A stretch of DNA of 64,000 nucleotides from Roseibium sp. MMSF_3544 (GTDB taxonomy: Bacteria > Pseudomonadota > Alphaproteobacteria > Rhizobiales > Stappiaceae), in the NCBI RefSeq assembly GCF_030732845.1, contig NZ_JASHKA010000022.1, forward strand, positions 1 to 64,000, given 5' to 3'. A program made the position numbers and the translations under genes. Of this stretch, positions 58,327 through 64,000 are shown piece after piece. The notes beneath the pieces were generated by a model that worked only from the letters and a program-made list of their open reading frames with translations, was not told the DNA's origin and ran no database searches. The stretch's first letter is position 1. The number at the start of each line of letters is the position of its first letter.

Positions 58327-59997
58327 TCAGGCCGCCGAGACTTTTTCGGGTTTGGCCATCCATTCCTTGCCGCGCAACATGGCACGCCAGTAGACGGGTG
58401 GCAGGATCCTTTCCTTCAGCAGCCAGGCCGTCCGCGTCGGCTTGGTCCCGTCCACCAGCCAACGCGGAAAGCTTGGCAACAGCGTCCCGCCATAGCCGAA
58501 CTCGGCCAGGACGATCTTGCCGCGCTCGACGGTCAGCGGGCAGGAGCCGTATCCGTCATATTGCGCCGTGGCGCTGTGCCCCTTCATGTCTGAAACAATG
58601 TTCTCGGCAACGACAGGAGCCTGCTTGCGTGCCGCGGCCGCCGTCTTGGCATTGGGCGCATTCATGACATCGCCAAGCGACCAGATGTTTTCAAAGGTCT
58701 TGTGACGCAGGGTGGCTTGATCAACGTCGACCCAGCCAGCAGCGTCTGCGAGCGGTGAGACCCGGATGAAGTCCGGTGCAGTCTGCGGTGGCGTCACGTG
58801 GATCATGTCAAATTCAACGTCCACCTTGAGCGGATCCTGACCGGGACTGTTCACCTCGAAAGTCGCCTTTCGGGCAGGACCGTCAATGGCAATCAGGTTG
58901 TGGAAGAAATTGAGCGAAGCGCCATAGCGTTTCACGTAGTCCATCAGGGCCGGGACATAATCCTTGACGCCGAAAAGGGCGCCGCCGGCATTCATGAACT
59001 GAATGTCGATAGTTCCGAGATGGCCAGCCTTGAGCCAATGGTCGGCCGACAGATACATCGCTTTTTGCGGTGCGCCGGCGCACTTTATCGGCATAGGCGG
59101 TTGCGTGAACACTGCGCGGCCTGCCTGCGTCTCCTGCACAAGTTTCCAGGTGTAAGGCGCGAGGTCGTATCGGTAGTTGGAGGTCACGCCGTTCTTGCCG
59201 AGCGTGTCGACGAGCCCTTCAATGCTGTGCCAGTCCAGTTTCAGGCCCGGACACACGACGAGCCGCCCGTATTTAACCACCCGGCAGCCGTCCAGAATGA
59301 CAGCATTGTCCTTAGGTTCGAACGCTGCGACGGCGGATTTGATCCAGTGCACTCCTCTTGGGATCAACGACGCCATGGTCTTGGCCGTGTCGGCAGCCTG
59401 AAAGATGCCGCCACCGACCATGGTCCAGCCCGGCTGGTAATAGTGAACATCGGCCGGATCTATGATTGCGATGTCGAGATCGGACTTGCGTGACAGCAGG
59501 CTTGAAGCAGCCGAAATACCCGCGGCCCCGCCACCGACGATGACGACGTCAAAGCGCGCATCTTCCGCCGTTTCCGTCGGGGTCTTGCCGCCATTGGCGA
59601 TCCGCCGCACGACGCCTGCCATGTCATATCCGGCGGAGCCGGTCTGCTGCAGGATATCGGCGAGTGGCAGGTCCCCGGCCTGGGCGAGAGACCACAGCGT
59701 TGCGGATCGGGTTCCGGTCCGGCAGTAGGCGAGCACGGGCTTCGGCAAAGCGTTCATGAGTTCGCCGAACATCACGGCATCTTCGTCGCTCACCTTGCCC
59801 GCGACGATGGGTTGGTAGCGCGTTTCAAGACCCAGCTTTTTCGCGGCAGCTTCTATCTCCTCGAATGTCGGCTGGTCTGCCGCCTCGCCGTCGGGCCGGT
59901 TGCAGATCACCGAGCGGAAGCCGCTCTGAGCGATCTCCACCAGGTCTTCGGGCCGGATTTGTGGGGCGACGGAGATCTGTTCGTTGATGCTTTTCAT
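58327..59997 (-). CDS. DUF442 phosphatase/sulfurtransferase-like domain fused to sulfide:quinone oxidoreductase-like protein
   Basis: A 556-residue fusion. The N-terminal 110 residues are a DUF442 (BLH phosphatase-like) domain with catalytic loop AYCRTGTRSATLW. From about 155 it is an FAD oxidoreductase of the sulfide:quinone reductase class (VVIVGGGAAGISAASSLL, VVCPGLKL, PIKCAGAPQKAMYLS with redox Cys). It would oxidise sulfide, handing persulfide sulfur on, with electrons to quinone. The operon continues upstream with an MBL-fold persulfide dioxygenase and two YeeE-like proteins. This phosphatase/SQR fusion is a recurring form in proteobacteria. Confidence 0.88.
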   Translation of the reverse strand: MKSINEQISVAPQIRPEDLVEIAQSGFRSVICNRPDGEAADQPTFEEIEAAAKKLGLETRYQPIVAGKVSDEDAVMFGELMNALPKPVLAYCRTGTRSATLWSLAQAGDLPLADILQQTGSAGYDMAGVVRRIANGGKTPTETAEDARFDVVIVGGGAAGISAASSLLSRKSDLDIAIIDPADVHYYQPGWTMVGGGIFQAADTAKTMASLIPRGVHWIKSAVAAFEPKDNAVILDGCRVVKYGRLVVCPGLKLDWHSIEGLVDTLGKNGVTSNYRYDLAPYTWKLVQETQAGRAVFTQPPMPIKCAGAPQKAMYLSADHWLKAGHLGTIDIQFMNAGGALFGVKDYVPALMDYVKRYGASLNFFHNLIAIDGPARKATFEVNSPGQDPLKVDVEFDMIHVTPPQTAPDFIRVSPLADAAGWVDVDQATLRHKTFENIWSLGDVMNAPNAKTAAAARKQAPVVAENIVSDMKGHSATAQYDGYGSCPLTVERGKIVLAEFGYGGTLLPSFPRWLVDGTKPTRTAWLLKERILPPVYWRAMLRGKEWMAKPEKVSAA

Positions 59998-60034
59998 GGT
60001 TCGCGCTGTCCTCCCAGTGGTCTGCTACCGATCT

Positions 60035-60928
60035 TTAAAGTTCGTTCACAGGCACCTTCAGAAAGGTCTTGCCGCTTTCATCCGCCGGCGGCAGCTTGCC
60101 GGCGCGCATGTTCACCTGCAGCGAGGGTATGATCAGCTTGGGCATATCGAGGGTCGCGTCTCGCTCGGTCCGGAACTTGATGAAGTCGTCCCGCGTCTTG
60201 CCCCCGCCAACGTGGATGTTGTGTGCCTTTTCGTCGCCAACCGTGGTTTCCCAGGCAATATCGCGTCCGTTGGGGCCGTAGTCGTGGCACATGAACAGGC
60301 GCAGATCATCCGGCAGCGCCAGCACTTTCTGAATGGAGTCGTAAAGAACGGCCGCGTCGCCGCCGGGGAAATCCGCACGCGCCGAACCGCCGTCCGGCAT
60401 GAACAGTGTGTCGCCGACAAAGGCGGCGTTGCCCATCACATGCACCATGCAGGCCGGCGTATGACCGGGTGTCGACATGGAAAAGGCGGTCATCTCGCCG
60501 ATCTTGTATGTGTCACCGTCCTTGAACAGCTGGTCGAACTGGCTGCCGTCGCGCTGAAATTCCGTGCCTTCGTTAAAGACTTTGCCGAAGGTCTCCTGGA
60601 CCACAGTGATCTTGTCGCCGACTCCGAGCTTGCCGCCAAGTTTCTGCTGGATATAGGGAGCGCCCGACAGATGATCCGCGTGCACGTGGGTTTCGATCAA
60701 CCACTCGAGTTCAAGGTCGTTGTCCTCGATATAGGCAATGATTTCATCCGCGTTGTCGTAGGTGATGCGCCCGGCCGCATAGTCGATATCCATGACGCTG
60801 TCGACAACAGCGCAAGCGTTTGAAGCCGGGTCCTTGACGACATAGCTGATTGTGTTCGTGGCCGGATCAAAAAAGCCTTTTACATCCGGTTTGACGTCCA
60901 TATCGACGGGATAATTGGAACCTTGCAT
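60035..60928 (-). CDS. MBL-fold hydrolase, probable persulfide dioxygenase (Blh/ETHE1-like)
   Basis: A 297-residue metallo-beta-lactamase-fold protein. The metal motif HVHADHLSGA (HxHxDH) and STPGHTPAC, GDTLFMPDGG, and CHDYGPNG make it an ETHE1/Blh type, which oxidises glutathione persulfide to sulfite. The ATG at 60928 (MQGSNYPVDM) is preferred to a longer start that overlaps the upstream YeeE gene. In Agrobacterium and Xylella the blh gene lies in the BigR-regulated operon with YeeE-like transporters, as here. Confidence 0.9.
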   Translation of the reverse strand: MQGSNYPVDMDVKPDVKGFFDPATNTISYVVKDPASNACAVVDSVMDIDYAAGRITYDNADEIIAYIEDNDLELEWLIETHVHADHLSGAPYIQQKLGGKLGVGDKITVVQETFGKVFNEGTEFQRDGSQFDQLFKDGDTYKIGEMTAFSMSTPGHTPACMVHVMGNAAFVGDTLFMPDGGSARADFPGGDAAVLYDSIQKVLALPDDLRLFMCHDYGPNGRDIAWETTVGDEKAHNIHVGGGKTRDDFIKFRTERDATLDMPKLIIPSLQVNMRAGKLPPADESGKTFLKVPVNEL

Positions 60929-60965
60929 TTTGTTCTCCCTGAAGTTGATCGGATACCTGGGCTCG

Positions 60966-61403
60966 TCAGGCACCGGCCGTTTGTTCCTTGAACACAAGTC
61001 GTGTCGTCCATTTCGCGGTCAGCATGCCCGCCAGAATTGCGATAGCGGTCAGAAGCGGTCCGCTCATGCCCAGTCCAAGCACCGGGATCAGGCCACCCGG
61101 ACAAAACCCGCTCATGCCCCAACCGATGCCGAAAACGGCTGATCCGCCCACCAGCTTCACATCAAGGTCCTGCCTTGTCGGCAATGCGAAGGCAGTGGCG
61201 AATGCCGGCTTGCCGAAGCGAAAAACCAATCTGTAGCCAACGCCCGTTACAATGAGCGCGCCACCCATGACAAATGCCAGGCTCGGGTCCCATGTGCCCG
61301 CGATGTCGAAGAAATTCAGCACCTTGGCAGGGTTACCCATCCCGGAAATCAGGATGCCGCAGCCAAACAAGAGACCAATGGCAAAGGCAGAAATTATTCG
61401 CAT
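60966..61403 (-). CDS. YeeE/YedE-family sulfur-compound transporter, second half-protein
   Basis: A 145-residue membrane protein with four helices, starting MRIISAFAIGLLFGCGILISGMGNP, and a conserved cysteine in GMSGFCPGGLIPVLG. It is the partner of the following YeeE-like protein (4-bp gap), each half giving part of the fold; YeeE/YedE relatives move thiosulfate or other sulfur species. The start at 61403 is chosen over 61418 to match the usual family start. It lies 37 bp upstream of the persulfide dioxygenase gene. Confidence 0.87.
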   Translation of the reverse strand: MRIISAFAIGLLFGCGILISGMGNPAKVLNFFDIAGTWDPSLAFVMGGALIVTGVGYRLVFRFGKPAFATAFALPTRQDLDVKLVGGSAVFGIGWGMSGFCPGGLIPVLGLGMSGPLLTAIAILAGMLTAKWTTRLVFKEQTAGA

Positions 61404-61407
61404 CGAC

Positions 61408-61836
61408 TCACCCTCCAAACACGTGTCGGATTATGAAAACGGTTATCCCTGCCGTTGCCATGAAGGTGATGGTGGCAACAATCGAACGCACCGAAAATCG
61501 GGAAATGCCGCAAACACCGTGGCCGCTCGTGCAGCCCGATCCGTAAGTCGTGCCAAGTCCGATCAGAAACCCGCCAACCATAAGAAGCCATGGTGAGGAC
61601 GGGATACTGATGTCCGGGAGTTGCCCGGTTGCTCCAAGCAGGATCAGGGGGCTTGCAATCATCCCGGCAACGAATGCGGCGCGCCAGGCCCAGTCCTGAC
61701 CGGTCTGTGTCGTCAAAAGCCCATTGACGATGCCGTTGATGCCGGCAATCCGGCCGTGCAGCGCCATCAGGAAGACAGCGGCACATCCGATCAAAGCTCC
61801 GCCGGCAAGGCTCAATAGGGGCGTAAAGTCGGTCAT
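61408..61836 (-). CDS. YeeE/YedE-family sulfur-compound transporter, first half-protein
   Basis: A 142-residue membrane protein with about four helices. The conserved motif GSGCTSGHGVCGISRFS carries the two cysteines and the G-rich turn of the YeeE/PmpA family. It is the first gene of the sulfide-detoxification operon. Its ATG at 61836 lies 24 bp from an AT-rich inverted element (61860-61873), consistent with control by a BigR/SqrR-type sulfide-sensing repressor encoded elsewhere. Confidence 0.88.
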   Translation of the reverse strand: MTDFTPLLSLAGGALIGCAAVFLMALHGRIAGINGIVNGLLTTQTGQDWAWRAAFVAGMIASPLILLGATGQLPDISIPSSPWLLMVGGFLIGLGTTYGSGCTSGHGVCGISRFSVRSIVATITFMATAGITVFIIRHVFGG

Positions 61837-61859
61837 GGTGGCTCCATTATTATGTTATT

Positions 61860-61873
61860 TTCGAATATATGAA
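61860..61873. promoter_or_regulatory. AT-rich operator candidate upstream of the sulfide-detoxification operon
   Basis: TTCGAATATATGAA is an imperfect palindrome (TTC-N8-GAA, 10 of 14 symmetric), within an AT-rich block (ATTTTCGAATATATGAATATAAT). BigR/SqrR-type ArsR repressors are known to bind AT-rich symmetric sites before blh-type operons. No BigR gene is in the window. Confidence 0.5.
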
Positions 61874-61991
61874 TATAATCATTTAGACGCAAGTGATTCC
61901 CCTTACCGAGACGGCAATATTCGAGCCGCGACGGTGTGCCGGGAAAACAGGCTTCAAGCGGCGGTGTGATTTAGATGGAGAGTTGCAGCAT

Positions 61992-64000
61992 TTACTGTGC
62001 GGCCTTTTCGCTCAGAACCAAAACCACTTCCGTCCCGTCAGAACGATCCTTTGAGATGGCGCCTGGCATGAGCAGCGCGGGATTTTCCGATGGTGGGGGT
62101 GCGTAAAGATCCGTTCTTGGACCCGAGAATTCGCCCATCGGCCTTAGAATGTCTTCGTGAACGACGCTGCCGAGGTAAAGCGGCTGCAGGTTGCCGCCCT
62201 CCAGAATCTGGTAGCGGCTTGGCCACAGTCGCAGCACCCAGCGTCCGCCCCGGCTTTCGTCGGAATCATTGCGGATCAGGACGAGGTCGGGCTGCCGTCC
62301 GCTCTGGCTGCGAGGCAGGATCGGTAAGGAGTCGGGCGGTGTTTGGCCTTCGACGAATCCACCGGCCGTTGTCAGCGACCATTTCGGTGGCCGAAGCCAG
62401 CCGTCGCTCTCGGCAACTTTCTCAAACTGCGGCAGCGGTCCGGCATACTGGATGATCAGCGGTTCTTCCCGGTCGCCACTCAATTCGATCCGGCGGGCCG
62501 GGAGCGATTGCCATTCACTGTCACGCCACCCGGATGCCGTCAGCACCTCCGTATCGGCCCTCGGTTGGTAGGTCAAAAGCGCCTGGTCGAAGCTTGACCA
62601 GATATGCCACCCACCAAAGACCGTCAGCGTCGCCACGACAATGCCTGCAAGGGTCGCCCGTCCAATTTTTTCATTGTGGATCGGGCCGAATACAAAGGCG
62701 AAGGCCGACACCATGGCCGTGCCGAACAACAATCCGGCCACGACATCGGACAGCCAGTGTGCGCCAAGATAAACGCGGGAGAACCCGATGGTGATCACGA
62801 GCGTGGCGCTTATGGTGAAAATCGTCGCCTTCAGCCACCTGCTCAAGTCATGCGCAATCAGCACGGCGCAGATACCGAAGAGGACAGCCGTCAGTGTCGC
62901 GTGACCGCTTGGAAAACTGTAGGCATCAGCTCCTGCATAAAGCTCAATGGGGCGCGACCTGTGCAGGATCAGTTTGAACAATGGAACAAACATCGCCGTT
63001 CCGGCCATGGCGATGACAAAGCCGATACCGCGCCGCCAGGCCTTTTTTCCGAAGAGATAGGCCGCAACTGCAATTGAGACTGCCGTCACGACAATACCGT
63101 CCCCGAGCATGGTGAAAAAGACCATGATCTGGTCGCCGACGGTTGTGCGCACGCTGTCGAAGAAATTCAGGATCGACAGGTCCGCGCGCACCATCGGTTC
63201 GCCTGGTGCGACCTGCCCAACCAGCCAGAAGAACGACGGCATGGTGATCAGGAGCAACAGCGTTGAGGCAAGCATTCCCGCAGAGCGCGGATGGGCCGGG
63301 TCGAAATTCCGCGCGATCCATTGCGATACGCGGTCAGGGTGCTTGGAGAACCAGGCGACGATCGCGGCATGCGCGTTCGGAAACAAGGGCAGGATAATCA
63401 GAATGAGCCATCGCCCCAGCATCACGATCAGGAAGATGATGAAGAGAAGCGCACCGAGAACGAATGCAAGTCGTCCGCTGATCTGGCCAATCGCGCTGAG
63501 GGCTGTTCCGGCAATGATGCCCGGGCCCATATGCGCGATCGTCCAGGCAAAGGCTGAAGTCACATTGACGATGCTGAAGCGGGTAAAGTTCATGCCCGCC
63601 ATTCCGGCAATGCCGGGCACAATGGACTTCACACCCGGCACGAAGCGGCCGAAGAAGACGCTTTTACCGCCGTGGCGCTCGAAGAACTTCTCTCCGCTTT
63701 CGACCATGTGACTGTACTTGTTGAGCGGCCACATGCTCTTGATCCTGTCCTTGAACCTCCAGCCGATCCAGTAGGAAATGGCGTCTCCTGCAGTCGCACC
63801 GAGCGTTGTCCAGATGAAGAGCGGCACCGGATCCAGCTTGCCGAGCCCAACCAGCGTACCTGCTCCAACCAGGACGACGGTTGTCGGTACGAACAAACCG
63901 ATGATGAACAAAGCCTCGCCCATGGCCGCCAGAAAGCAGATCAGGCCTGCAAGCCCGGGATTTTCTGCGATGAAGGTCAGTACGGGATCAAGAAATTCTG
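61992..64000 (-). CDS. DedA-PAP2-LssY fusion membrane protein (5' end beyond the window)
   Basis: At least 669 residues are visible; the frame is open to the window end, and the DedA start is expected just outside it. Domain 1 is a DedA/SNARE-associated membrane domain (GLFVPTT, GATAGDAISYWIGWRF, GRFVPGVKSIVPGIAG). Domain 2 is a PAP2 lipid phosphatase with the three motifs KLILHRSRP, PSGHA and SRVYLGAHWLSD. Domain 3 is LssY C-terminal-like (TYQPRADTEVLTASGW to the end). It probably dephosphorylates or flips a lipid such as undecaprenyl or phosphatidic phosphate at the inner membrane. It lies 155 bp upstream of the sulfide operon. Confidence 0.9.
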   Translation of the reverse strand, partial: EFLDPVLTFIAENPGLAGLICFLAAMGEALFIIGLFVPTTVVLVGAGTLVGLGKLDPVPLFIWTTLGATAGDAISYWIGWRFKDRIKSMWPLNKYSHMVESGEKFFERHGGKSVFFGRFVPGVKSIVPGIAGMAGMNFTRFSIVNVTSAFAWTIAHMGPGIIAGTALSAIGQISGRLAFVLGALLFIIFLIVMLGRWLILIILPLFPNAHAAIVAWFSKHPDRVSQWIARNFDPAHPRSAGMLASTLLLLITMPSFFWLVGQVAPGEPMVRADLSILNFFDSVRTTVGDQIMVFFTMLGDGIVVTAVSIAVAAYLFGKKAWRRGIGFVIAMAGTAMFVPLFKLILHRSRPIELYAGADAYSFPSGHATLTAVLFGICAVLIAHDLSRWLKATIFTISATLVITIGFSRVYLGAHWLSDVVAGLLFGTAMVSAFAFVFGPIHNEKIGRATLAGIVVATLTVFGGWHIWSSFDQALLTYQPRADTEVLTASGWRDSEWQSLPARRIELSGDREEPLIIQYAGPLPQFEKVAESDGWLRPPKWSLTTAGGFVEGQTPPDSLPILPRSQSGRQPDLVLIRNDSDESRGGRWVLRLWPSRYQILEGGNLQPLYLGSVVHEDILRPMGEFSGPRTDLYAPPPSENPALLMPGAISKDRSDGTEVVLVLSEKAAQ

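Overview
The window reads as a gene-dense, high-GC chromosome segment of a marine-type alphaproteobacterium. A member of the Stappiaceae (Labrenzia/Roseibium) or a close relative is my best guess. The supporting signs are the MmcB gene with a GTTC-N7-GTTC SOS box, a single-domain XylG in a xylFHG-BA operon, PreT/PreA, BCCT-type osmolyte transport and rhizobial-style sugar operons. The taxonomic call is inference; no rRNA or other marker gene is present.

Layout. (1) 119-8038: a two-component system (LuxR-type regulator and NarX-like GAF kinase) diverges from an SMP-30 lactonase gene followed by an RbsBACC-like sugar ABC transporter. The block closes with an intrinsic terminator and a 38-bp inverted G/C-rich repeat, a third copy of which opens the window. 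(2) 8086-17682: an eight-gene sugar operon on the minus strand (binding protein, two permeases, MalK-type ATPase, two TIM-barrel isomerases, Gfo/Idh dehydrogenase, aldo-keto reductase) faces a divergent LacI regulator. Two identical 14-bp palindromes lie between them. (3) 18097-21812: a PstS-like periplasmic protein is followed by a membrane HAMP-PAS-GGDEF-EAL protein. (4) 21950-24781: a cytochrome b561/ethylbenzene-dehydrogenase-type heme protein and a ferredoxin-reductase-like flavoprotein. (5) 25520-33041: a complete-looking V/A-type ATPase operon in the order B-D-I-K-E-DUF2764-A, with sodium-type ligands in the c-ring subunit. (6) 33181-42025: an AhpD-like protein, a solitary NMT1/THI5-type binding protein, an SDR-DoxX fusion with a DUF2269 protein, a BCCT transporter with an overlapping 32-residue membrane ORF, and preT-preA. 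RutR-like palindromes precede both the solitary binding protein and preT, suggesting one pyrimidine regulon. (7) 42335-53113: a ROK-type xylose repressor gene overlaps a di-heme cytochrome gene and an FG-GAP/UnbV gene, and diverges from xylF-H-G-B-A. (8) 53537-55855: a DNA-repair block (mmcB behind an SOS box, a photolyase/cryptochrome, a DUF2256 mini-protein). (9) 55964-64000: a small secreted protein, a SulP transporter, a sulfide/persulfide detoxification operon (two YeeE/YedE proteins, a persulfide-dioxygenase-like hydrolase, a phosphatase-SQR fusion) behind an AT-rich operator, and the 5'-truncated end of a DedA-PAP2-LssY fusion.

Most of the window is ordinary catabolic and transport content. 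The least ordinary parts are the V-type ATPase operon, the RutR-like site pair, the repair block under an SOS box, the repressor-cytochrome-UnbV overlap and the hidden small ORF at the end of the BCCT gene. I did not find a wholly new kind of system, a mobile element, a CRISPR array or an RNA gene. Start sites were chosen from ribosome-binding sites, signal peptides and remembered family alignments, since no search could be run.
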